Assembly: GCA_002286715.1 (NCBI GenBank) | Contig: NSJX01000019.1 | Location: 62,001 to 126,000 of the forward strand | From: Dentipellis sp. KUC8613 | Lineage: Eukaryota; Basidiomycota; Agaricomycetes; Russulales; Hericiaceae | Length of the DNA stretch: 64,000 bases | Reading direction: 5' to 3' | In this document: positions 13,301-25,119 of the stretch, piece after piece | Position numbering within the stretch: position 1 is the first letter of the stretch | Layout: the number at the start of each line of letters is the position of its first letter | Position numbers and translations under genes: made by a program | Notes under the pieces: generated by a model | Databases searched by the model: none | What the model saw: the letters and a program-made list of their open reading frames with translations, nothing else | Told to the model about the DNA's origin: nothing

Positions 13301-13670
13301 CGCTGAGTTGCTCCCAAATGAGCTCTCCTCGGAAGCAGCCAACGCACAATACCTGCAGCAACACCCCTCTTCTGCTACTGCGATCCTCGCTGCCGCACGC
13401 GGGCTGCACATCCTTGGGCGACCTTGCGGAGAGGTCGACGCCACCGTCTTCGGTGTACTTAATCCCGGGTTCGAACTGACGGTCCCTTACGCTCTCGAGG
13501 TACTCGCATTCCTAAAAGACATCGGCAGCCCGCGCGCAGACGAGTTCCGCGCGGCTTGCGACGCGAGTTTCCACCTGGCGACGGTCTTCAAGACACCAGA
13601 GGAGATAGCAGCATTGAAGAAGGCAGCAGCGCAGGGCGTGCAGGACACGGAAAAGGAAGTCGTGGAGTAG
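10339..13670 (+). CDS. NAA15: NatA N-terminal acetyltransferase auxiliary subunit (NAA15/NAT1)
   Basis: It begins MPPALAAPSKRALPSKEAG and then LYEARQLKKGLKAADTILKK, the signature start of the NatA scaffold. TPR units follow: GRREEGLEHVKKGVRFD, SHIVWHVFGLIQKGQKNYEE, YTQALRFDKDNINILRDAA, LQTQLRQYEHLVETRHTLLQ. These run through at least ten exons split by short introns, such as gtgtgcaa to gctatag near 10734-10784. The C-terminal part has a Lys-rich region (KKAKKKASKKAAQK) and ends KAAAQGVQDTEKEVVE-stop. NAA15 holds the catalytic Naa10 subunit at the ribosome exit and directs co-translational acetylation of Ser, Ala, Thr and similar N-termini after Met removal. It is cytosolic. The length fits the family (about 850 residues). 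The gene is divergent from PDS5. Confidence 0.9.
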
Positions 13671-14420
13671 GAAAATCAAACAAGGACGGTGTGTAGATTC
13701 AGATGCGAAGACTACTAATAACTGTCGATGTATACCTCGGGGCAGGGATACTTAGATGCTGTAGATTACAGGTCGTAGAGCGGACCGCCGTACGGTGCTT
13801 GGATCTACTATATACTCATAATAGCATGTTGGTGGTGCTTCGTGCAGACGTGACCGTCGATGGGGTGGCGAGGGTCTCCGCTGCGGTGAGTGTGATGGCA
13901 CCACACCCTGGGCACGAAGTGGTGTGATGCCTGGCATTGGTCGTACGACTCCAGACGAAAGTTCACAGGGGAGAGGATTGTGATGTCCTGGTTCGGATAT
14001 AACGCGATGGAGGCGAGGCAGGTGAGCATGTGCCGCAGTAAGGAGTGCGCGGAAATGGTGTGAGGTAAGAACATTCGCATGGTCATGCTTCGGTGGTGTG
14101 ATGAAAGGCAGTATTCAGTGCAGTCGACTGAAGTCTTCTATAGAAAACACGGCAACGCGCCGCAAATGTGCACAGTAATAGAAGGACATCGAATCACAAG
14201 AAGGGGAACGATCCCCCTTCGTCAAAGGTGTGGTCGCTGCACGGCGCGAGGAGCAAGGCGAGACGCCACCAAGAACACGGCATTCGCCGGAAGTGGCGTG
14301 AACTCTAAATATTGCGACTATACAGCAGACTCTCGGCCATTGCCGCCGCCACTCCCTAGATTCGTAAGGTACAGTACCCGACCGCCGACAGCAAGACCTC
14401 CCCCGCCGCCGACAAACAAA
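13671..14420. other. Intergenic region and eL42 promoter
   Basis: 750 bp between NAA15 and the eL42 gene. ORFs are short and unconvincing on both strands. A pyrimidine- and CCGCC-rich stretch lies immediately before the eL42 start (14340-14420), typical of housekeeping promoters without a clear TATA box. Confidence 0.5.
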
Positions 14421-15100
<680 letters not shown>

Positions 15101-16897
15101 ACGTCTCGCGCATACTATATTTGCTTTCGTTGTCCCTTTTCATCTTTCATCACCATGTACGCAAGCGGCTATGATATGCAACCATGATATGCACATCATC
15201 ACGGTCTAACGATCCATCTATCGGTGTCCGTGCGAGACACACTATGCGTGATCGTTGTGCGAGGTTATTTTTACAAACGAACCTCCACGCCTTATCGCAC
15301 ACTTGACGTCGTGTTGATGATTGGGGGATACAAAACGTCACCTTGTGGCGTGGTGTTCCACGACTGATGCGCAACCGAATGCTTTGCCTTGCTGGAGCCG
15401 TTGTCTCTGCACGTTGGAACAGTGTGGGTCATTGCAGTCTCCGTGCTCGACAGTCGGTTTAGGCGTGAGAAAGAGAACATGCCTTGAAGGAAATAGTTCT
15501 CACGGTTGCGAACCTCATGAAAGTCAACACGATTGACATTTTGAAGTCCTGGGCAAACAACAAGCTTTTCTACTACTTGATAGGTAAATACAGTCATCTG
15601 CATCGAATGCACGTTTTGTGTCCGCAACACATCGAACTCCCAAGATCACGCATGCTGGCTCCAACGACAAGGCATGGTACCTACCCCACCCATTCAATTC
15701 AACGCTCCGGCACTGATAAGCCCGCGATTATAGCAAGGAACTGCAGTACTCAATATAAAAGCATCCATGCATGTGGAAACCGGTGCTTTTATGCCAACGG
15801 AAACTGTCTGCTAGTGGTTCCGTTGAATTCCGAAGATAAGTTCGAGGGTGTTTCGTGGAGACGCTGTCACCTTGATACCTAGGCCTAGGCGCGACGTAGG
15901 CATTGAGTCAATGCCTACGCGCCCGATGCTCATTCGGGCAGCTCCGAGGCCATGTGGGGGCGGATGTCTTCTAATTTTGGCTTGCTTGCGGCCTCCTGTG
16001 GTAACATTCCTATTCATGTCCCGGGGGCCTCGAGTGTGAGGTGTTTCGCTTTGCGGTTTGCCCTCGATAGTGTGTTGCATTGTAGCGCTCTGGGAAGCGC
16101 GACTTATGACGTGGTATGTCCTGTTCGGGCCATCTTTCTTCTGAATGATATGTTTAGCTATAGTTTCCCTCTTGAGAGGATGATCCTGTCGCGGGCCACG
16201 GGGTTCAAGTTCGCCGTCAAAAAATGCGGCTGCTTCCCCGCGCGTCCTGACAAGTGGTCTGGGGTATGCGTCGACATCGGAGTTCAGTGCGTCATCTGAT
16301 CGCCGGAGTATGAACGGGTACGTGAGTTGGGAACATCCGCCACGGCACCGCTTGCATGGACATTATGCATTATAGGCTTCCACTAGACTTGGCATCGAGT
16401 CAGTGATCTTGGTTAAAATATGAAGGCCTCATGTATACGGTAGGGATATTGTATACGATCGAACGTCCATAGGTCCCAGCGCCGCTCCCTCGCGGATGAT
16501 TTAATTCTAGCGGCTGAAATCCTGAATTCTCGGATAGATATAGACGACGACGTTCTCTCAAGAGCGCACCACACGAAGCAGCGAGTACAGGGCATATATG
16601 TTGCATTTCATGGTATCCCCCACGATGATACGGCCAGCTGGATTCACCGGTTCCGCGCACGAGCCCGAGCGGGTCCCTTCACAATTGTTCCCTCTGGTCC
16701 CACCATTTTATGCCAGATGTCCAGTGTATGGCCAGTATTGAAGCAGTATCCCTGCACTAAAAAATCGTACAAATGTGGCGAGTCGTTTCTTCAGTAGAGG
16801 GCTTTCTTTCAGCCTTGCTTTCGCTCTTCCTCCTCCGCCCTCTGCCGTTCCCCGCCACATTTTTTCCTACCCCACGCGCCCCGCATTCTCTCACAAG
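15101..16897. other. Intergenic region without a recognised gene
   Basis: 1.8 kb downstream of eL42. Several ORFs of 60-132 codons overlap on both strands, but none shows a family motif and none can be extended by plausible splicing. It holds one near-perfect 25-bp palindrome, listed separately. Confidence 0.5.
15895..15919. promoter_or_regulatory. 25-bp palindrome with a TGAGTCA core
   Basis: Arms cgtaggcattga and tcaatgcctacg are exact reverse complements around a single central G. The centre reads TGAGTCA, the consensus for bZIP factors of the Gcn4/AP-1 type. A dimeric bZIP site is a plausible role. The next gene in either direction is more than 700 bp away, so any target is unknown. Confidence 0.4.
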
Positions 16898-17559
16898 ACG
16901 GCCAACATCCCGAAGTTCATCTTTTCACCTTCTTCCTGCCCACCTTCCGCAAATTTCTCACCGCTCGAACTCGCAGAACTCGCAGCACTAGTACGCCTGC
17001 TCCGCTCTCCCACACTTCCTGACCGCATTCTGCTTGCACGAAATCTGCCGCAAGCACGCGCTCGTACTCTCTTCTTGACGTTTGGGCTGGGCTGACTATG
17101 ATTATCATGTAGTACAGGAAGAGCCCCGAGCGCTCGTGATCGCAGGGACGCAGGCGGTACGACCGGAAGCAATCTGGGTATGGCGGTCAGACGAAGCAAG
17201 TCTTTCACAAGAAGGTACGTCCCCCCTCCTTCGTAGTCCACGGAGAATGGGTGGATGATTGACGAATGAGTAGATGGCTGATAGTGCGGGGTGCAGGCGA
17301 AGACGACGAAGAAGGTCGTGCTGCAGCTCGAGTGCAGCGTGTGCAAGACGAGGCGGCAGGTCGCGCTGAAGCGGTGCAAACAGTGAGTACTACTCTTTCG
17401 TCATCTTGGCAATGAAGGTTGGTCGCTGAGGTGTGCGTGTGCTGCTAGTTTTGAGCTTGGCGGCGAGAAGAAGACGAAGGGCGCTGCGTTGAGCTTTGTG
17501 AGTACTGGACGTGTTTGTGGGCGTGAGTTTGCGTGTTGATTTGTGCGGGTTTACAGTAA
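16898..17559 (+). pseudogene. Decayed second copy of ribosomal protein eL42
   Basis: Every exon of the intact eL42 gene has a counterpart in order. Exon 1 at 16898-16915 reads ACG GCC AAC ATC CCG AAG (TANIPK for MVNVPK), so the start codon is lost. A joined exon 2/3 relic at about 17017-17060 reads TAFCLHEICRKHA against RTYCAGKDCKKHT. Exon 4 (about 17110-17214) has in-frame TAG at 17110 and TGA at 17137, but from there on reads [21 protein letters not shown]. Exon 5 (17297-17382, 86 nt) and exon 6 (17449-17497, 49 nt) are exactly as long as in the intact gene, with intact splice sites. The last intron again precedes a lone TAA (17557-17559). Introns are retained, so this is a DNA-level duplicate and not a retrocopy. 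Residue 56 is Gln (caa at 17197-17199), where the intact gene has Pro. Confidence 0.85.
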
Positions 17560-19083
17560 CCTATGGGCATTCTCTGCGCTCTCAATATTCCTCGCGTAGC
17601 ATCAAGAACGGAGAGCACGGTTTGGATTTGTCTTTACCTGTCCGTGGTCACCTGCGCAGATCCATCCGAAACAATTGTCTATCATCCGACTGCCCCGTAT
17701 ACCATTGTCAATATCGACACCGCTCCATCTACATACGCCGCGCGCTCACACTTGTCTTCTAACCACATACGAGCTTCTAGCGCCTTCGACAAGTACACCG
17801 CCTGTACAAGGTTTACTCTTGTCAGTCCACTTGTCCGGATCTTCATCCAGCTTCTGCACTACACCCCACAGCCGTAACGTAACAATCACCAGGACGAGGC
17901 ACCGGTCCTCACATTGGAACCAACACCGGTGCTAGTGCATACATCCCCTCAGCTGCAGGTTATCCCTCAGCGAGTAACCAGATTGCGGACTATCACGGCA
18001 CCCGCACACACGACGCCCGGCTATGGGGGACCAGAAGACTCAGTGCGGCAGGCTGCATCATCACGCGTCGGCGCCCTTACGTCCGCCGCTGCAGCTATCT
18101 GTACGTATATAAAACAAATCTGCGCCTCCTAGTCTAGCAGGGACGCGAGGAACGACGGCCTGCAGGCGGGCTTACTGACTTAACGGGCGCTGGCTAGGCT
18201 ATAAGCGACTAGTATATATATACTAGCAGCGTGCAGCAGAACGTGGCACGCCGGCCTCGTTGCGGGGACGTATTCGGGAGATATATCCGTGCGCTGCGCG
18301 TGGATTGATGGATCCTGATACGGGTGTGTAGGGCGGGTTGGGTTGTGTGGGTTGGGTGCTGTTCAGCAGCAGGTCTTTCGAGAGGAGGGGAAGTCACGTT
18401 GTACGGCGGTAACGTTACGCAGGGGACGACCTGATCTGCGCGCTGCCACTCCCCGTGCACACGGCCGCACGCTCCCGGGCTGCTCATCGTTCTGCAGGAA
18501 GATGCCGCTCGGCTTTTATGGGATGGGACGGCGCGTCGTGTCAGGTTTAGAACGGATGATCTACCAGTGGCGGGGCAAGCGCTTTCCATTACCGGATGGG
18601 CTCCTAGTAAGTACTGTATGCTAGTAGCAGTACATGTACACGGCGCGAGGCGTAAGGGATGGTATGATTCCTGCACCACTAGAACGCCAGCTTGCTAGAA
18701 CCAGAATCAGAACCACAGTGCCGTAAGGCTCAAGGTGGGGTCCCAGGCGATACGATAATCGTAGTCCATAATGGTGCGATACGCGTTATGGAGGGTATCC
18801 CGATGCAGACGGAGTGCGATTCCGCGCGGGGATGCGATTCGCTCGCATGATAGCTCCGTCCACTCTTATGCTGCTGCTTGCCCCGAAGTAAGTATCCGGA
18901 GTCTGGGGTACGGCTGGGGTAGGCAATTGGAGGGCGCCCCTGTCTGATAGTTGGGATCAGGCGCGGCGTGCTTATATCTGTGCACGGACGCGCGATAGCC
19001 GAGTGCTGCGCGGACATCGGGACAGGCGGCGGCATAACTGCATGATGATGCGAGCACCGGGGCTGGAAATGCTGCGTGCTGCA
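17560..19083. other. Intergenic region without a recognised gene
   Basis: 1.5 kb between the eL42 relic and the minus-strand hypothetical gene. Short ORFs overlap on both strands. One stretch at 17910-18130 has coding-like composition but no family signal and no convincing start or splice structure. Confidence 0.4.
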
Positions 19084-19978
19084 TTAGTGGCCGGCGGCGC
19101 TGTCTGTTTGACTCGAAGAGTCAATGCAGCATGCGCTGCAGACAGCGACGGGACAGCGCAGGGATCCAAACCGCGGGGAAAACCGCAAGCGGACGACATA
19201 AGCACCGGGCGCGGTGGAGTCGAGTGCGCGTTTTCCTGCAAGCAGTGATGTCCAGGCACGGGGATCATCCAGAAGGGCCTCTATCTCGGGCAGCGGCGCT
19301 TCCTGGGACGCAGAGAGGACGGGCGTCGCGCCGTGCGGAGCCGCAGAATTCTGTTCTCGAAGGCGGTCGGCAACGGCAAGAAGCTCGGGCGAATGGCAGC
19401 GATGGCGTGTTGGTGTTATTTTGCAATGGTGTGTCCTCACGTAATCGACCGAGAGAGCAGCAGTAGAGAACCGGGGGCGATGCAGTAAGCGGTCGGAGGA
19501 ACGCTGCGATATCGAAATACGGTGCTTCTGAGCGAGCTTGTGCAATTGATAACGCGAGACAGCGGCGCGCGCGACAACTGCAGAGATCTGATAGAGCAGG
19601 CAGGGAGTGGTTCATTATGGAGATCGCGGATAAGAGAGAAGGGGGTTTACATACGAAAAGCTGGTGCCTTGCGTTCTTGTCGTCGAACTGCACATCGTGC
19701 AATATTGTATGGCTGACCAATGATGCGCGCCCGGTGAGTATCCTTACGACTGGCGGGGGCGATACGAGGTCTGATACAAGTCAGGGGGGTCGGACAGGGT
19801 GTATTTGTCTGTTTCGCCGATGGGGCTGGAGAGACGCGCAGAGTCCGGTCAACGCGCTGCACTTATGCAATCCTGTAGACGGGCTGGGTGAAATTAGAGA
19901 AAAAGCTGAATATTTGTAGTGAAGAAAGTGAAGAAATTGACACTAGAAACATGCTTGAGCAGACGTGGACGGATGCAT
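19084..19978 (-). CDS. Uncharacterised multi-exon protein, divergent from HMG1
   Basis: I do not recognise the family. Five exons can be joined in frame from consensus-like splice sites: 19978-19944 (starting MHPSTSAQACF), 19883-19863, 19825-19748 (donor gtaagg), 19712-19655 (donor gtatgt) and 19587 onward. The spliced product contains PIGETDKYTLSDPPDLYQTS, then HTILHDVQFDDKNARHQLF, then AVVARAAVSRYQLHKLAQKH, which reads like a helical protein. Exon lengths 35, 21, 78 and 58 nt add to a whole number of codons. After LSVDY at 19441 the frame stays open to TAA at 19084, giving about 231 residues, but a further intron starting gtgaggac at 19440 is equally possible. The start lies 450 bp from HMG1 on the opposite strand. 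The first intron donor (gtgtca) and the 40-nt second intron are the weakest points. Confidence 0.45.
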
Positions 19979-20428
19979 GGAGAGGACGTTCGAGATGCGG
20001 AGGAGGCGACGGAGGAGAGGGAAGGAACGGGATGTTGGAGTAGGCGCTGGGGGTGTTCGGGGGACGTGGAGAGGGGCCGATGGGATCTGGAGGGAAATCA
20101 AGAAATGAAGGGGGCGAATGAATAAATACGCGCAGGGATCGTTCCACCCTCGGTTGGACTTGCCCTCGACAGCCCGTCTGTCCTCCTCGCAACGCGGCCT
20201 GCACAACCGGGGCTTTCTCATTCTTTATTTCTCTACCCCATAGACTGCTATTCTATTCGCATCGGTACGCGTCTCTTGCGCCTTGCCCTAATTCGGCTCT
20301 CTCTTTTGTCTTCGTCTCCTCCGTTGCACCTGAAACTGACTTGATCCTTCCGTCATGTTTACAGTCTCGTCCTACTAATACCGTGAATACCCTCCTCGCC
20401 AGCGCCGCCTAGAGCTCCTTTGCCCACC
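19979..20428. promoter_or_regulatory. Upstream region of HMG1, probably shared
   Basis: 450 bp between the ATG of the minus-strand hypothetical gene and the HMG-CoA reductase start. It has pyrimidine-rich stretches (20220-20400, e.g. ctctcttttgtcttcgtctcctcc), typical of basidiomycete promoters and 5' leaders. I could not find a clear sterol regulatory element. Confidence 0.4.
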
Positions 20429-23400
20429 ATGCGGGCCATAATGCGTCCAATTTCCGTCCATGCCGCCTCCTCCCCCATAGAAACTATCGTATTCTTCTTC
20501 AGCATCACTACACTCGCCTATTTCCAAGTACTCTCCGCCATCAAACACTCATCCTTCTTCGCACCGACATCACCCCTTCCCCCACGACCTGCTCACGCGT
20601 TATTACGCGACAACGAGTGGGTCGGCGTCAAGCAGAGTACATGGGCGAACGCAGTTGCACACCCCGAGGGCGGCATCGCGACATTGGAACTCCAGCAAAT
20701 CAACTTCTCCATCGACAACAGGGTCACCAAGCAGGTACGTGCTTTCGTCGCGTAGCGCTCCATTATTCGTTGTTTAGTCGGTTCCCCAGGACGCGTTCTC
20801 CCCGGATTTCCATAGCTCCCTGGCCAACCTGACACAATATCTCACCAACGACTTCCGGATTTCGTCTGGGAAGACCTACCCTGATGTATGCTACGCCACC
20901 ACCGACAGCGCAGATCTGGAGACCGCGACAACATGCTTCACGTCGACGTTCTCGGACTCTCCAAAGTCCGACGTCCTCACGCTGTCATTTGCTTCCGGCG
21001 GACGCGAGGAATTCATGTCTGCCTTCGAGAGGCAGGCGGCCTTCGCTTCCGAGCGGTTCGGCAACGTCAAGTATGTTGTGGAGAAGACCGAGGAGGAGAC
21101 TATCGGCGAGATGAAGAGCGGCAAGTGGGTTGCCTACGCTGCGCGCGCTCTCGTCGTCCGCTTCTGGGACTTGGCGAAGGTACTGCTCCTCGCATGCGTT
21201 GCCAACTGTTCGCGTCGCTAACGCATCTCCATCACAGAAAGCGGACTCTTTGGACATCGTCCTCGTCCTCGCCGGGTATATTCTCATGCACACGACGTTC
21301 ATCAAGCTGTTCCTGTCGTCCCGAAGCCTGGGCTCCAACTTCTGGCTCACGACCGCAATCCTGTCGTCATCCGTCCTCGCATTCATGGTCGCGCTTCCCA
21401 TCGCCAGCTACCTGCACATCCCCCTGGAACCGGTATCCTTGATTGAGGCGCTGCCCTTCCTCGTTTGCACCGTCGGGTTCGAGAAGCCTCTGCGCCTCGC
21501 CCGGGCCGTCTTCGGACACCCGCACGTTCTGGTGCCTGCCGTCCAGGAAGGGCGCAACCGGGGCCAGATGAAGCCGGCGCCCGTTCTCATCCTCGAGGCG
21601 CTCGACAAGGTCGGCAACTCCGTCCTGCGCGACTACGCTCTGGAGATCGCGGTGCTCCTCGTTGGCGCCTACAGCCGTGTTGGCGGTCTCAAGGAGTTCT
21701 GCGCGCTCGCTGCGGTGCTCCTCGCCGCGGACTGTGTGGCGATGATGACGTTCTACATTGCGATTCTCAGCGTCATGATTGAGGTGAGTTGCTACGCTCC
21801 ATTAATTGCCCCCAATTTCTTGCCATTATTTCCCCCAACGCTTGCGCGCACCACGTGATACTACCTCATGGGCACGTGCTGTGAACCGTTCGGCTAATGC
21901 CGGTTCCCGTGCCGTGGCTCGTGGTCATCCTCCTGTACTCGCCCGAATGTGAATTCAGACTGACACCACCTCTTATTGTCTTGCCCACTAGGTCCGTCGT
22001 ATCAAGATGTTCCGTTCCAAGCGCTCTGGCGCACAGGCCGATGGAAAAGTGCTCGTCAATGGCCAGCTCCAGTTGCCCGAGCTTACGCTCCGTCAGAAGC
22101 TTTCCGCACACATCTTGGGTGTTAAGGGATCGCTGTTGAAGCAGGTCCAGAGCAAGGGCAAGCAGGCTGATGTTGAGGACGAGGAGGAAGAGACCCCCGT
22201 CGCAAGGCTCAAGCTTCTTTTGGTGTGTTTCATTCTAATTTCGTTCGTCAATCACCACTGATCATCGTGACTGCCCCTTTCCAGATCGCGTCCTTCCTGA
22301 CGCTTCACTTCCTGAACCTCTGTACTACTCTCACCCCTGCATCTGTCATCTTCCGCCTCCCCGAGCAGTCCACTCTCCTGGCCACCAATGAGCTCTCGCC
22401 TGCCGCACGCAAGGTCGACATCACCAGCCCGGCGATCGCGAACGTCCTGTCGACACTGGCGACCTCCGAGACCAAGGAGCGCGAGATCATCGTCCGCATC
22501 CCGGCCCCGGTCAACGTGCACATGGTCCCCTACGCGCCCCACTCGCTCACCAAAGACACGCGCTTCGCCGCGCCCGAGGGTGCGGACGAGTTCATCGAGA
22601 ACTTCATGACGAACTGGACGAAACTCGTCGGCGACCCGGTCATGTCCAAATGGATCGTCGTCATTCTGGGCATTAGCGTTGCGCTGAACGGCTACCTCCT
22701 CAAGGGCATCTCGACCGGCACCGGGTCCGCACGGAACGTCGCACCCCAGAGCGTCCGTTTCACATCGCAGGACAAGCCTGCGGAGCCCGCCACGGAGTCG
22801 GTGGTCGCCCCGGAACCCCGCGTCGAGCGCTTCATCGCCCCTTCCGCCGCGCCTGCCGTCGCCGCACCCCCAAAGCCGCTAAACCTGGGCCCCCTGACGC
22901 GCAAGATGTCCACGACGGGCATCTCGTCGATGCTCGACTCCGTCGACCAGGTGCTCAAGGCGCAGAAGCCGCACTTCACGACGCGGCACGACTCGGACCC
23001 GTCCGACGACGAGCTGGAGAAGGAGTCTGCGAGCGGTGTGCGCTCGCTCGAGGAGTGCATCGATATCTTCGAGAACGGTCCCCGCCCCGTGTCGGTCGCG
23101 CTCTCGATGCTGAACGACGAGGAGGTGATCCTGCTCGCGCAGAACGGCAAGATCGCCGCGTACGCGCTGGAGAAGGTCCTCGGCGACCTCGAGCGCGCCG
23201 TCTTCATCCGCAGGGCGCTGATCTGTAAGTCCCCCATCCCCCATCTCCTCTCGCCCCCCTGCGCGCGCCTGCTGATGCGCGTTTATCTGTCCAGCCCGCG
23301 CGTCACGGACGAAGTCCCTCGAGCACTCTGACGTCCCGATGTACCACTACGATTACTCGCGCGTTATGGGTGCCTGCTGCGAGAACGTCGTGGGCTACAT

Positions 23401-24666
23401 CCCCATCCCCATGGGCATCGCTGGTCCTCTCAAGATTGACGGCCAACTCTTCCCTATCCCCATGGCCACCGCCGAGGGCACGCTCGTCGCGTCTACCTCC
23501 CGCGGCTGCAAGGCGCTCAACGCGGGCGGCGGCGTCACCACGGTCATCACCTACGACGGCATGACGCGCGGGCCCGCCATCGACTTCCCCTCGATCACCG
23601 TCGCCGCCGAGGCCAAGGCGTGGATCGAGTCGGCCGAGGGCAGCGCGATCCTCAAGGAGGCGTTCGAGTCGACGTCGCGCTTCGCGAAGCTGCAGAAGCT
23701 CAAGGCGACGATGGCGGGGCGCACGATGTTTGTGCGCTTCGCGACGACGACGGGCGACGCGATGGGCATGAACATGATCTCGAAGGGCACCGAGAAGGCG
23801 CTCGAGGCGATGAGCAAGCGCTTCCCCGAGATGATTGTGCTCGCGCTCTCGGGCAACTACTGCACGGACAAGAAGCCCGCGGCGATCAACTGGATTGAGG
23901 GCCGCGGGAAGAGCGTCGTCGCGGAGGCCGTCATCCCTGGCGCCGTCGTCAAGTCGGTGCTGAAGACGACGGTGGATGCGTTGTGCAATTTGAACACGAA
24001 GAAGAACCTCGTCGGCAGTGCTATGGCGGGCTCGATTGGCGGCTTCAATGCGCATGCGGCGAACATCCTCACTGCTATCTACCTCGCGACTGGCCAGGAC
24101 CCCGCACAAAATGTTGAGTCCTCCAACTGCATGACCCTCATGGAACCGTGAGTTTCCCCTCTACCCAATCATTCTATTCTCGTGTTCATCATGTTCTTTG
24201 TAGGACAAACGACGGCCATGACCTCCTGATGACCGTCACCATGCCCTCAATTGAAGTCGGCACAGTCGGCGGCGGCACCGTCCTCGCACCACAACAGTCC
24301 GTGCTCGAGATGCTCGGCATCAAGGGCGCACACGCATCCCAGCCCGGCCAGAACGCGCAGCAGCTCGCGCGCATCATCGCGTCCTCCGTCATGGCCGGCG
24401 AGCTTTCGCTCATGTCCGCACTCGCCGCCGGCCACCTCGTCCGCGCGCATCTCGTGCACAACCGCTCGCAGGCGAACACGCCGTCCGCGTCGCGCCCGAT
24501 GACGCCTGGCCCCGAGACGCCGCCGAACGGCGTGTTCTGGGCGCCCGACGTGCCCGGCTCGAAGCTTGTCATCCGCTCCCCGCCCTCGCTGACCGCGACG
24601 TCGTCGTCGGCGTCGTTGCCCGGGTACAGCATAGAGGCGAAGCTCGAGGCGAAGGCGGAGCTGTGA
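20429..24666 (+). CDS. HMG1: 3-hydroxy-3-methylglutaryl-CoA reductase
   Basis: This enzyme makes mevalonate from HMG-CoA with NADPH, the committed step of sterol and isoprenoid synthesis, in the ER membrane. The start at 20429 (cccaccATGc) opens with [20 protein letters not shown] and an N-terminal membrane helix. A lumenal segment follows, then the sterol-sensing membrane region (about 21240-22330, including [20 protein letters not shown] and [11 protein letters not shown]). A Pro/Ala-rich linker (22750-22900) leads to the catalytic domain: [65 protein letters not shown], the Lys of [14 protein letters not shown], and [13 protein letters not shown]. The catalytic His lies in the [11 protein letters not shown] segment. 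About seven exons give roughly 1,240 residues, slightly long for the fungal family. The sterol-sensing domain implies sterol-dependent turnover. It is convergent with the dehydrogenase downstream. Confidence 0.96.
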
Positions 24667-25119
24667 GTTGTCTGAGGGGGTGGTTCATGATTGATTGCAT
24701 ATACGGGTGGAGGGACGGGGGACGGGGGATGGGGTGGACTTGGCTGATTATTGCATTTTCGTTTTTCCGTTGCGCTCATTCGACAACTGACCTAACGCTA
24801 TACCTCACAATTGACCATATACAGTATTTGCTTGAGTGCTCGGTACATGTTGCGCATTTTGCTGTTCGTTCGTGTCCATATCGCATGCGACGTGGTTTGT
24901 GAAATTATCTATTCCTTCATTTTTCGTTGTACATCGCTTCGTTCATCGCTTGAATGCACATATCATTTTGCATTGACTGGACGATTCGAGCGACCTGACC
25001 TGAGAAGTATAAAAAAAAATAGCAAGAAAGCAATACATCGCATTACAACATAAGATAATGTGGCAGGTACAGAAGTCGCAATTGCAAGATATTTAGTGCT
25101 GGTAGACCCCGCCTGATGT
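24667..25119. other. 3' region between convergent sterol genes
   Basis: 453 bp holding the 3' ends of HMG1 (plus) and the NSDHL-like gene (minus). It is AT-richer than its surroundings and has no coding signal. Confidence 0.5.

Noticed and set aside
16775..17095. 106-codon plus ORF MASRFFSRGLSF
   Set aside because: It overlaps exons 1-3 of the eL42 relic in a frame that only partly agrees with them; I read it as chance, though a new 5' exon cannot be fully excluded.
23303..24109. 268-codon minus ORF inside HMG1
   Set aside because: A His/Arg/Leu-rich shadow antisense to the conserved catalytic domain.
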